A DNA stretch of 64,000 nt from Elusimicrobiota bacterium (GTDB lineage: Bacteria > Elusimicrobiota > Endomicrobiia > Endomicrobiales > Endomicrobiaceae). The notes under the pieces are model-generated. The model ran no database searches and was not told where the DNA came from. It was given only the letters and a program-made list of their open reading frames with translations. Positions 6,879 to 13,063 of this stretch are shown here, one piece after another; position 1 is the stretch's first letter, and each line of letters begins with the position of its first letter. The stretch is taken from NCBI GenBank assembly GCA_017525905.1, contig JAFXSD010000076.1, forward strand, positions 82,293 to 146,292, given 5' to 3'. Made by a program: the position numbers and the translations under genes.

Positions 6879-7129
6879 TGTTTTAGGTTCTCCTGATGTT
6901 TTCCGGATAAAATACGGAAATGATAAATATAATAATCTTTTGCGGTTTTACCTCTTAATATTACCTCTCCTTTCACTTGTGCATTATTATAATTAAGTTG
7001 TACCTTTTGTCCCATTCTTAGCCGTTCCGTAGCAACAAGCTGACATATATGTCCGACAATCTTGTTATTTAGGTCTTCTTGATTGTTTGCTTCTGATAAA
7101 ACAATATGTTCAACATTTATAACTTTCAT
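6875..7129 (-). CDS. Hypothetical phage protein
   Basis: This 84-residue protein looks beta-rich in its second half (GQKVQLNYNN, KGEVILRG, YYIYHFRIL). It has no signal peptide, membrane segment or Cys cluster, and I do not recognise it. Four-base overlaps with both neighbours support it as a real gene of the early operon. Confidence 0.55.
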   Translation of the reverse strand: MKVINVEHIVLSEANNQEDLNNKIVGHICQLVATERLRMGQKVQLNYNNAQVKGEVILRGKTAKDYYIYHFRILSGKHQENLKQ

Positions 7130-7503
7130 TTAAATATCTCCTTATTGTTTTGAATAATAGATTCAAGAACTCCACAAGCCACTTGTAACATCTTTATTGC
7201 TTCTATACAGGCTCTCCTTTTAATTTCTTTATAAAACTTATTACACTTAATATGATTGTAAATTTCCAACTCATCACAAACATACGGCAAATTTGTATTT
7301 TCGTCTTCTTCCTTTTGAAAACCGATTGCAATTGTTGAAAATTTTGGAAAGGCAATAAGAGCCTGATCTTTAAACAATTCAACTTTAAACAGCACGTCGT
7401 TGCCGGTAGAACCACCGCCTAATAATATTTTGCCGCATATAGTTTTTTTGGGGTGCTGTTTCATTATCTCAATACATTTTGCATTACATCCAATCCTTAA
7501 CAT
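7126..7503 (-). CDS. Hypothetical phage protein
   Basis: This 125-residue protein has an N-terminal beta-rich region with a glycine run (KILLGGGSTGNDVLF) and a helical C-terminus (KFYKEIKRRACIEAIKMLQV). Five Cys are scattered without a clear zinc pattern. An AGGAG site precedes the ATG at 7503. Its stop overlaps the next start by 4 bases. No family is recognised. Confidence 0.55.
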   Translation of the reverse strand: MLRIGCNAKCIEIMKQHPKKTICGKILLGGGSTGNDVLFKVELFKDQALIAFPKFSTIAIGFQKEEDENTNLPYVCDELEIYNHIKCNKFYKEIKRRACIEAIKMLQVACGVLESIIQNNKEIFK

Positions 7504-7514
7504 TTGTCTCCTCC

Positions 7515-7841
7515 TTAATCTAATACCTCAAACTCAATATCAAAAACTTTTCCATCGTATTTTAAATCCGTATTTTTGCCGTCAATAATTGAAATGTTTT
7601 TTATGACCGCAGAAATACATTTATCTAAATCATCGTATCCCGGATAACCGTTTGTAAAACATATAACGACTTTATCCGGATGTTGTTTCGTCATATCAAT
7701 TATTTGTTTTCTTTCTTCAAATTCTTTTTGTATTCTTGTTATTCTTGCAGTCCAATATTTATTGCAAACCCTATATTCGTGTGTTTTTTCTCCGGATTTT
7801 ACCTTTTCAAACCACTCTTTCTTTAGATGAAAAATTAACAT
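7515..7841 (-). CDS. ASCH/DUF3850-like domain protein
   Basis: This 108-residue protein opens with LIFHLKKEWFEKVKSGEKTH then EYR, the opening of small phage ASCH-fold (DUF3850-like) proteins, followed by YWTARI and a beta-rich remainder ending in FDIEFEVLD. The ASCH fold is PUA-like and is thought to bind RNA or modified nucleotides; no activity is established here. It overlaps the upstream gene by 7 bases. The assignment rests on the N-terminal motif. Confidence 0.6.
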   Translation of the reverse strand: MLIFHLKKEWFEKVKSGEKTHEYRVCNKYWTARITRIQKEFEERKQIIDMTKQHPDKVVICFTNGYPGYDDLDKCISAVIKNISIIDGKNTDLKYDGKVFDIEFEVLD

Positions 7842-8110
7842 AACAAATCTCCCATTTTGCTTTTTATATCTTCGTAAGAATTTTTTACTTTAATATAAAT
7901 AAGACCTTCTTTCTCGTCTCGTATTAAAAGTTCTGTAGGTTCTTGGCAAAAAACTTTTTTAATAGTGTCTATAGGTATTATTTGTTTGGTTATAACCTCT
8001 TCTGTTACAATTCTTGGTCGGTCATCTGCTAACATCTCATATTCGTAAGGTGCCGGATATTTTTCTTTAGTTACATATCGCAGTTGTTTTATTTCGATAA
8101 ACTTTTTCAC
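7835..8110 (-). CDS. Hypothetical phage protein
   Basis: In this 91-residue protein the start is GTG at 8110, preceded by an AAAGGAGA site and overlapping the upstream stop by 4 bases, which decides the start. The protein is beta-rich with alternating charged and aromatic residues, ending in an amphipathic helix. There is no recognisable motif. Confidence 0.55.
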   Translation of the reverse strand: MKKFIEIKQLRYVTKEKYPAPYEYEMLADDRPRIVTEEVITKQIIPIDTIKKVFCQEPTELLIRDEKEGLIYIKVKNSYEDIKSKMGDLLC

Positions 8111-8424
8111 TCTTTATCTCCTTTTCTTCTCAATAAACAATTATGATCCTTGCAATATCTTAATTCTTCAACACAAAGAAGCTGTTTTATATTATCAACC
8201 CACTTAACTTTTTGTTCGTCTGTTTTTAATTCGTTTATTCCTGCAAAAATATTACTCATATCTTGCATAAATCCGAACACTTTACTTTGTGCTATTTCTT
8301 CTTTTTCAACTAATTCGTCAAAAATATCTGCTTTGTAATCTTCTGTAATCGTGGCTATAGTAGTTTGCAACTCATTAAAGTGAGATCGAATAAGCCTTAT
8401 CCATCCTCTTAAACTTATATTCAT
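8107..8424 (-). CDS. Hypothetical helical phage protein
   Basis: This 105-residue, mostly helical and acidic protein has a Cys/His-containing C-terminus (LLCVEELRYCKDHNCLLRRK) in which C-x5-C-x3-HNC could bind a metal. It starts at an ATG immediately before the upstream stop and overlaps the next gene by 4 bases. The function is unknown. Confidence 0.55.
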   Translation of the reverse strand: MNISLRGWIRLIRSHFNELQTTIATITEDYKADIFDELVEKEEIAQSKVFGFMQDMSNIFAGINELKTDEQKVKWVDNIKQLLCVEELRYCKDHNCLLRRKGDKE

Positions 8425-8640
8425 TTACTTTTTCTCCTTGAAATACACATATTTTTTATCTTGCCGAGCAACTCCGCCACAAGGTATTTTCGGACAATGA
8501 AACCCGTTTATATTAAAAAAACATTTTTTGCATTGTTCCTTAATGTTACTCTCAATAACTTCCAGTTCAAACTTCCTAATACCATAACTACCGTCTTCCC
8601 ACTGATAAAATACAGGCACCTCTACAACTTCAATTACCAT
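8425..8640 (-). CDS. Hypothetical phage protein with Cys cluster
   Basis: This 71-residue protein starts at the ATG at 8640. A longer frame reaches a TTG at 8694, but that would overlap the upstream gene by 61 bases, whereas the ATG gives the 7-base overlap typical of this operon. The C-terminal half holds CKKC, then CPKIPC, a likely zinc-binding set. It is followed without a gap by the next gene. No family is recognised. Confidence 0.55.
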   Translation of the reverse strand: MVIEVVEVPVFYQWEDGSYGIRKFELEVIESNIKEQCKKCFFNINGFHCPKIPCGGVARQDKKYVYFKEKK

Positions 8641-8831
8641 CTTCTTGGTTGAGTCCTTGCTTTTAACTCGTTTCGCCAATACCCTATACGCCAATCATTA
8701 ATTACTGAATTCACAACAAACAACACTAAAAACAACTTAAAATACCATGCACAATACAAATCAAACACAAACCATATCAATGCAGCAGGTATAACAATTG
8801 ATCTTACTAAAGCCCAAATCATTCTAAACAT
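8634..8831 (-). CDS. Small membrane protein
   Basis: This 65-residue protein has two hydrophobic stretches (residues 4-25, WALVRSIVIPAALIWFVFDL, and 30-43, FKLFLVLFVVNSVI) and then a basic tail (RNELKARTQPRRW). It is predicted to sit in the inner membrane with a cytoplasmic C-terminus. It overlaps both neighbours by 7-8 bases. Small early phage membrane proteins can affect host physiology or superinfection, but nothing here decides it. Confidence 0.55.
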   Translation of the reverse strand: MFRMIWALVRSIVIPAALIWFVFDLYCAWYFKLFLVLFVVNSVINDWRIGYWRNELKARTQPRRW

Positions 8832-9147
8832 TTTTTTCTCCTTTATATTTTTCTATTACGTCTAATTTTGCCTTTGCAACATCAAAATCAAACTGATATG
8901 TTGCTATTACATAATCCATTCCACCGGCTTGGCTCATACCACAAGCAATTTTTTCAGTTTTATTTTTTATATATTGCAAATAGGTCTCATACAATTTAAT
9001 ATTGCCTTTTCTTTTTTGAGTAACGATATAATCTCTAATAAGCATATTGTCTAAAAAAGGAGTCCTTTTAATTTTGGTTTTATATGCAACATAACTTAAC
9101 ATCCTTTCAAGCACTTTATCTATTCTTTCTACCGAATAACACTTCAT
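8824..9147 (-). CDS. Hypothetical helical phage protein
   Basis: This 107-residue basic, mainly helical protein has a glycine-containing break near residue 75 (CGMSQAGGMDYVIATYQ) followed by a helix. No motif is recognised. The start overlaps the stop of the first operon gene by 4 bases. Confidence 0.55.
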   Translation of the reverse strand: MKCYSVERIDKVLERMLSYVAYKTKIKRTPFLDNMLIRDYIVTQKRKGNIKLYETYLQYIKNKTEKIACGMSQAGGMDYVIATYQFDFDVAKAKLDVIEKYKGEKNV

Positions 9148-9350
9148 TTTTCTAACTCCTTTTTAATTTTGTTTAAACTCCAATATTTAAGTCCGTTACC
9201 GAATTTTTTTCCCATAATCCCCCACTGTTGCATTCGTCGATACACACCATCGCAATCTTTCAAACTAAAAAATCGTCGCAGATACTCTGCATTAACATAT
9301 TTATCTCCAAAAAAATCTTTAACATCAGGCTTATATTTTTTTATTTGCAT
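9144..9350 (-). CDS. First gene of the early operon, putative small DNA-binding protein
   Basis: This 68-residue protein starts at the ATG at 9350 behind a GGGGG ribosome binding site; a longer frame would need a TTG at 9362. The sequence DKYVNAEYLRRFFSLKD then VYRRMQQWGIMGKKFGNG and YWSLNKIKKEL has the shape of a small winged helix, so it may be an early regulator. It is the first gene behind the leftward promoter at 9612-9640, with an untranslated leader of about 255 bases containing the antisense RNA locus. Confidence 0.55.
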   Translation of the reverse strand: MQIKKYKPDVKDFFGDKYVNAEYLRRFFSLKDCDGVYRRMQQWGIMGKKFGNGLKYWSLNKIKKELEK

Positions 9351-9375
9351 AACATCCCCCAACCGCTCTCAGCCG

Positions 9376-9404
9376 TTGCAAAAACCACGCAAAACGGCTA
9401 TAAT
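9376..9404 (+). promoter_or_regulatory. Rightward promoter of the small RNA
   Basis: TTGCAA (9376-9381), a 17-base spacer and a consensus TATAAT (9399-9404). The expected start is near 9411, at the foot of a perfect hairpin. Confidence 0.65.
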
Positions 9405-9410
9405 TAATAA

Positions 9411-9505
9411 AAGATAGCAGGATGTGAGTGAGACAACCTGCTATCTATTCGTAGCTCCTTGGCGAGGACACAATAACAAAAAGTTATTGCTGCTACGGTT
9501 TTTAT
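9411..9505 (+). ncRNA. Candidate regulatory small RNA antisense to the early leader
   Basis: This unit of about 95 bases is bounded by the promoter at 9376-9404 and a terminator. It holds a perfect 10-bp hairpin (AGATAGCAGG at 9412-9421 with CCTGCTATCT at 9437-9446). A second element has outer stem CGTAGC (9450-9455) with GCTACG (9492-9497) and inner 7-bp stem CAATAAC with GTTATTG (9471-9477, 9483-9489), then GGTTTTT. It overlaps no gene. The leftward promoter at 9612-9640 would transcribe the opposite strand through it, so this RNA would be complementary to the early-operon leader. The function as an immunity or attenuation RNA is inference. Confidence 0.55.
9412..9446 (-). terminator. Leader hairpin, possible leftward attenuator
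   Basis: The same 10-bp stem, read leftward, is followed by TTTTATT (9411-9405), so it could terminate early transcripts before the first gene. Its arms contain GATAGCA and TGCTATC, the half-site of the operators at 9580-9620. Confidence 0.45.
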
Positions 9506-9579
9506 TAAATTTGCGTATTGTGATAAAAAGACTGTTTTCACTCAATTTTTTTTCCTCGCCATTTGATTGTTTTGTGTAT

Positions 9580-9620
9580 TGCTATCAAAAATATAGCATT
9601 TTGATAGCAAAAATATAGCA
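9580..9620. promoter_or_regulatory. Repressor operator array
   Basis: TGCTATCAAAA (9580-9590) and TTTTGATAGCA (9599-9609) form an 11-bp perfect inverted repeat. Further ATAGCA half-sites lie at 9593-9598 and 9615-9620. The array overlaps the -10 of the leftward promoter, the expected place for repression by the adjacent HTH protein. Confidence 0.65.
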
Positions 9621-9640
9621 AACATTTTTTATTTTGTCAA
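9612..9640 (-). promoter_or_regulatory. Leftward early promoter
   Basis: Leftward TTGACA (9640-9635), a 17-base spacer and TATATT (9617-9612) are close to consensus. The -10 lies within an ATAGCA half-site, so bound repressor would block it. It drives the operon from 9350 downward. Confidence 0.7.
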
Positions 9641-9665
9641 CAACAAAATTAAAAAGAGGATATTT

Positions 9666-10031
9666 ATGCTCGGTAAAAAATTAAAAGAAGCTATTAAGGC
9701 CGCGGGATACACACAAGAAGAATTTGCAAAAATAATATCCACAAACAGAGGTTTGATTAATCAATGGATTACAGGCAAAAGAAACCCGTCGGCTCCGTCG
9801 CTAAAAAAAATTTCAAAAGCTCTAAAACTTCCTATAACTTTTTTTTTAGATAATTCTGTAAGCACCGGAAATATAACTGCAAGAGATGTAAACATCAATT
9901 CACAAAATACAGTTAAAATGTTAGAAGAAAAAATAAAACTCAAAGATGAAAAAATAAAGATATTAAAAGAAAGGAATGACTTTTTGGAAGACAAAATAAA
10001 ATTTTTAGAATCAAAAAAAGGTAAAAAATGA
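9666..10031 (+). CDS. CI-type HTH repressor of the element
   Basis: In this 121-residue protein, residues 4-60 are an HTH_3 domain (LKEAIKAAGYTQEEFAKIIS, RGLINQWITGKRNPSAPSLK, ISKALKLP). A short beta-like insert (GNITARDVNINSQ) follows, then a coiled coil from about residue 80 to the end that probably dimerises it. There is no LexA/CI autocleavage domain, so induction would not follow RecA-driven self-cleavage. An AGAGGA site precedes the ATG. It lies directly beside the operator array and overlaps the next gene by 4 bases, heading the lysogeny module. Confidence 0.8.
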   Translation: MLGKKLKEAIKAAGYTQEEFAKIISTNRGLINQWITGKRNPSAPSLKKISKALKLPITFFLDNSVSTGNITARDVNINSQNTVKMLEEKIKLKDEKIKILKERNDFLEDKIKFLESKKGKK

Positions 10032-10543
10032 AAAAAACTATATCGGTATTTTTTGAAATTGTAATGTGGTTGCAAATATGTGTATCTTTTTATTTTATCG
10101 GCAACGAATTAATTACATTGCAAATAAACAAAATACCTCAGGAAACGGCAATAGGAATTATTCTTGTTACTGTATTCGGATATTTTATTAATAAATTTGA
10201 TTCATCAAGAATCACAAAATATAAAACCGATGTTATAAAATATATTTCTATTGCAGCGGGATTTATTGCCGGTATTGGTGTTGTAATTTGGTTTTCTATG
10301 TTACACTGGATAGCAATATCGTCATTATCTATATATTCTTATTTTTTTAAATTAGATACACTGACAAAAAAACTTATAATATTTTTCTCCACGATCGAGC
10401 TACTGCCTTTTGAGATAATCATATTGCTTTTTAAGAATTTTATAGTAACTTTTATGTTTTTAATAGGTGTTGTGATAGATATTTTAGCAATATATTTTGT
10501 GTCTAAATTTGTGGATGGTTGTGATAATATTCAAAATGATTAA
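10028..10543 (+). CDS. Multi-pass membrane protein of the lysogeny module
   Basis: This 171-residue protein has four or five hydrophobic segments, at about residues 8-27, 42-53, 72-105, 118-133 and 137-160. It has no enzymatic motif. It overlaps the repressor gene by ATGA and the following gene by 8 bases, so it should be made in the lysogen. Membrane proteins in this position often give superinfection exclusion, but no sequence feature proves it. The family is unrecognised. Confidence 0.6.
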   Translation: MKKTISVFFEIVMWLQICVSFYFIGNELITLQINKIPQETAIGIILVTVFGYFINKFDSSRITKYKTDVIKYISIAAGFIAGIGVVIWFSMLHWIAISSLSIYSYFFKLDTLTKKLIIFFSTIELLPFEIIILLFKNFIVTFMFLIGVVIDILAIYFVSKFVDGCDNIQND

Positions 10544-10730
10544 ATTTCTCTCAATATCACTCTGTTTTATATTTATTTTCTTTGCTTCAATAAAATCGGA
10601 TGTGTTTCATAGAGAAAAATGTCATTATGTAAGCAGAATAAAAATTTACAATTTAATTTCTTTTGACACTTATAAACAGGCAATAAAAAGCGGTTACAGG
10701 CCTTGCAAAGTCTGCCGCCCACAGGAATAA
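10536..10730 (+). CDS. Small exported protein with Ada-like metal-binding motif
   Basis: This 64-residue protein starts at the ATG at 10536 (a TTG at 10497 is possible but overlaps far more). An N-terminal hydrophobic segment (FLSISLCFIFIFFASI) acts as a signal or anchor. The remainder, FHREKCHYVSRI then ISFDTYKQAIKSGYRPCKVC and RP, has the His/Cys pattern of the Ada-like metal-binding motif seen in many small secreted proteins. It is expressed with the repressor and integrase and probably faces the periplasm. Its role is unknown. Confidence 0.6.
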   Translation: MIKFLSISLCFIFIFFASIKSDVFHREKCHYVSRIKIYNLISFDTYKQAIKSGYRPCKVCRPQE

Positions 10731-10733
10731 GAA

Positions 10734-11870
10734 ATGGTTCAAAAATTAGATAAACGAAACGGCAAATACAGTTTCAGATATTTTGATATCGACGGACATT
10801 TCCGCCGTTACACATGCACCAGTTTATCCAAAAAAGAAGCCGAATACGAACAACTACAATTCTTATCGGACCTCAAAAAATCAAAAAAAAATCATACCGG
10901 GAAATATGATATAGATACACTACTTTGGCAACACTTTACAAAATTATATTTGGAATACTGTACCAATCATAAAGCCACAAACAGCAACGATTACGGAGTA
11001 ATAAAAGTTATCAATCGTCTTTTTCCGGATCTAAAATATTTAAAAGATTTTGACAGAGAAAAGATAGAGAAGTTTCGCACTCTCAGAAAATCAGAAGTAT
11101 CTTTGGCAAGCATAAACAGAAATATGCATTGTATCAAAAGTATGTGGTCTTTTGCCGTTAACGATTTGGAGCTTGATTGTAAAAACCAAGCCAAAGGAAT
11201 ATCAGATTTTCCTGTTCCTATAGCCAGAAAAATAGAGTATTTTACAATAGACGAAATAAAACAAATGCTTACACAAACAAATATTCCGGACCTAAAAACA
11301 CTATATTATTTAATGTTATCTTTCGGGCTTCGCCTAAAGGAAGCAGCAACGATTAAATGGGAAGATATAAATTTTAGAACTAACAGAATTCTTATACATC
11401 CATACAAAACATTCAAACATAACCCACAGCCGGTAAGTTTAACAATGCCGAATAATTTAATACAATATTTAAATAGTTTGAATAAAAAAGGAGTATATGT
11501 AATAGGAAAAGAAATAAAAACACAGGAACAGCTTCGCAATTTAAGCCAACGAATAAAAAAACATTTAAAACATTTAATTGGACACGGTTCCGCTCATATA
11601 TGCAGACATACATATATTACACATGCGGTCAACAATCCAAACATAGCTGAACGAGACATAATGAAAACGGCAAGAATAAACAACCATAAAATAATAGAAG
11701 CATACGGACATTATACAATTGAGAGAGAAAAAACTATAGCAAACGAGGTATATAATGTTAATTATAAAAAAGAACTTAGTATTGAGGAAATAGATAGGCA
11801 AATAGAAGAGTTGCAAGAGTTAAAAAGGTCTATTATCAGCAAAGGAATTACCCAAAATTTACCCAAATAG
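10734..11870 (+). CDS. int: Tyrosine recombinase / phage integrase
   Basis: This 378-residue enzyme catalyses site-specific integration and excision. It has an N-terminal arm-binding region (GKYSFRYFDIDGHFRRYTCT), a SAM-like core-binding domain (about 60-160) and a catalytic domain from about 175. The catalytic residues are visible: Arg in LSFGLRLKEAATIKWEDI, HICRH for the His-x-x-Arg box, and NNHKIIEAYGHY carrying the second His and the Tyr nucleophile. The length is normal. It is the last rightward gene before host sequence, so the attachment site probably lies in 11,871-12,105, but no tRNA or repeat marks it there. Confidence 0.93.
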   Translation: MVQKLDKRNGKYSFRYFDIDGHFRRYTCTSLSKKEAEYEQLQFLSDLKKSKKNHTGKYDIDTLLWQHFTKLYLEYCTNHKATNSNDYGVIKVINRLFPDLKYLKDFDREKIEKFRTLRKSEVSLASINRNMHCIKSMWSFAVNDLELDCKNQAKGISDFPVPIARKIEYFTIDEIKQMLTQTNIPDLKTLYYLMLSFGLRLKEAATIKWEDINFRTNRILIHPYKTFKHNPQPVSLTMPNNLIQYLNSLNKKGVYVIGKEIKTQEQLRNLSQRIKKHLKHLIGHGSAHICRHTYITHAVNNPNIAERDIMKTARINNHKIIEAYGHYTIEREKTIANEVYNVNYKKELSIEEIDRQIEELQELKRSIISKGITQNLPK

Positions 11871-12062
11871 ACGAAAAACTTCACCTCTTCAGGGCGAATA
11901 AAACACTTATTAAAGAAACACCGAACATCATTTTAACATCAAATAATCGTTTTGAAAATCCTAAAAAATTGTTTTTTTCAATTAGTTCAACTATATCTCT
12001 TTTTATAACAAATAAGTAACAAACAACAAATTAAATGTAACTTTTTACAAAAATAACAGTCA

Positions 12063-12085
12063 AAATTTTGTAGAAAACAAAATTT
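12063..12085 (+). other. Leader hairpin before the LTXXQ gene
   Basis: AAATTTTGT (12063-12071) pairs perfectly with ACAAAATTT (12077-12085) around a 5-base loop, ending just ahead of the AAAGGAGA site. The gap 11,871-12,105 otherwise shows no gene. Confidence 0.35.
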
Positions 12086-12105
12086 GTTGTAAAAAGGAGA
12101 TTGGT

Positions 12106-12612
12106 ATGAAAAAGACAAAAATATTGTTAAGTTTGGTAATGCTTTTTGGGTTAACGGTTTCAGTTTTTGCGGAAAAGCCGTACATAAAAGATAAAGATTG
12201 CTTTATTCCCCCGTCTCAATTTCAGGAACGAGAATTTATCGATGAAGACGGCAAAATTGATATTTTTGACACAGATATGGGATATCACGGTAAAAATCAT
12301 TTTAAATATACTAAAAAACACTTTAACAAAAAAAGATTCGAAAAGAGATTTGCTGATTTGAATCTTACGGATAAACAAAAAGAAGATTTAAAAGCATTAA
12401 AAAAAGATTACAGAAAAACAAAATATAAATTAGTAAAAGAATTTAATTCCAAAACAAAAAAATTAAATGAAGAATATTTTAAAGAGAAATACAATGAAAA
12501 AGAAATAAAAAAACATAACAAAAGATTTAAAAGATTTATCCGACAAGATAATAGATACCGACATTGCAAAAAAAGACGGCATGAGAAAAATATTAACTGC
12601 AGAACAATATAA
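12106..12612 (+). CDS. Periplasmic LTXXQ (Spy/CpxP-like) protein, N-terminal part of a frameshifted gene
   Basis: This frame of 168 codons has a clear signal peptide (KKTKILLSLVMLFGLTVSVF then AEK). At about residues 80-130 it holds an LTXXQ repeat (LNLTDKQKEDLKALKKDYRK), as in Spy/CpxP, periplasmic chaperone-like stress proteins. After the A7 run at 12507-12513 this frame turns into a basic, non-homologous tail ending INCRTI, while the homologous continuation lies one frame over in 12,581-12,985. Removing one A gives a single 292-residue protein with two LTXXQ repeats. An AAAGGAGA site precedes the ATG. Confidence 0.6.
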   Translation: MKKTKILLSLVMLFGLTVSVFAEKPYIKDKDCFIPPSQFQEREFIDEDGKIDIFDTDMGYHGKNHFKYTKKHFNKKRFEKRFADLNLTDKQKEDLKALKKDYRKTKYKLVKEFNSKTKKLNEEYFKEKYNEKEIKKHNKRFKRFIRQDNRYRHCKKRRHEKNINCRTI

Positions 12613-12985
12613 TAAATTGTTCAAACCGAAAACACATTATGACAGATTAGCCGAAAGAATAGGATTATCCGAAGAACAAAAAGAAAAATTTACAAAAATA
12701 CTTGAATCCAAGAGAGGAAAAGAACAGAACTTAAGAAAACAATTAAATGAAAAAGAATTTTCTTTAAGGCAAGAATTCGATAAAGAAAACATTGATAAAA
12801 AAAACATAACAAAATTATCCGATGAAATTTCAAAAATATCAAAAGATTTGTACAAATTAGATGTTGATACAAAAATTGAGTTAAAATCAATTTTATCGCC
12901 GGAACAATACAAAAGATATATACAACCAAGATCCGGAATTATCTATGAACCTACAAGAATTGAAAAAAATATTGACAAAAGATAA
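12581..12985 (+). CDS. LTXXQ (Spy/CpxP-like) protein, C-terminal part of the frameshifted gene
   Basis: This frame of 134 codons contains LTAEQYNKLF, then a second LTXXQ unit (LSEEQKEKFTKILESKRG) and a closing helix ending in LSPEQYKRYI. Upstream of its ATG the same frame continues back to the A7 run as KNITKDLKDLSDKI, which parallels KKNITKLSDEISKI in the second repeat. It is therefore the true 3' half of the gene starting at 12,106. The ATG has no ribosome binding site, so independent translation is unlikely. Confidence 0.55.
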   Translation: MRKILTAEQYNKLFKPKTHYDRLAERIGLSEEQKEKFTKILESKRGKEQNLRKQLNEKEFSLRQEFDKENIDKKNITKLSDEISKISKDLYKLDVDTKIELKSILSPEQYKRYIQPRSGIIYEPTRIEKNIDKR

Positions 12986-13007
12986 TTTATAGACTATAAA
13001 TAAAATT

Positions 13008-13063
13008 GTCGGGTGTTATGGTCACAAATCCTGCGGGAAAAATCACCATCGCCCGACTTTTTT
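13008..13063. terminator. Bidirectional terminator
   Basis: GTCGGG (13008-13013) pairs with CCCGAC (13052-13057), with inner ATGGT/ACCAT pairing. It is followed by TTTTTT rightward and preceded by A/T-rich sequence. It separates the LTXXQ gene from convergent ygiQ. Confidence 0.75.
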
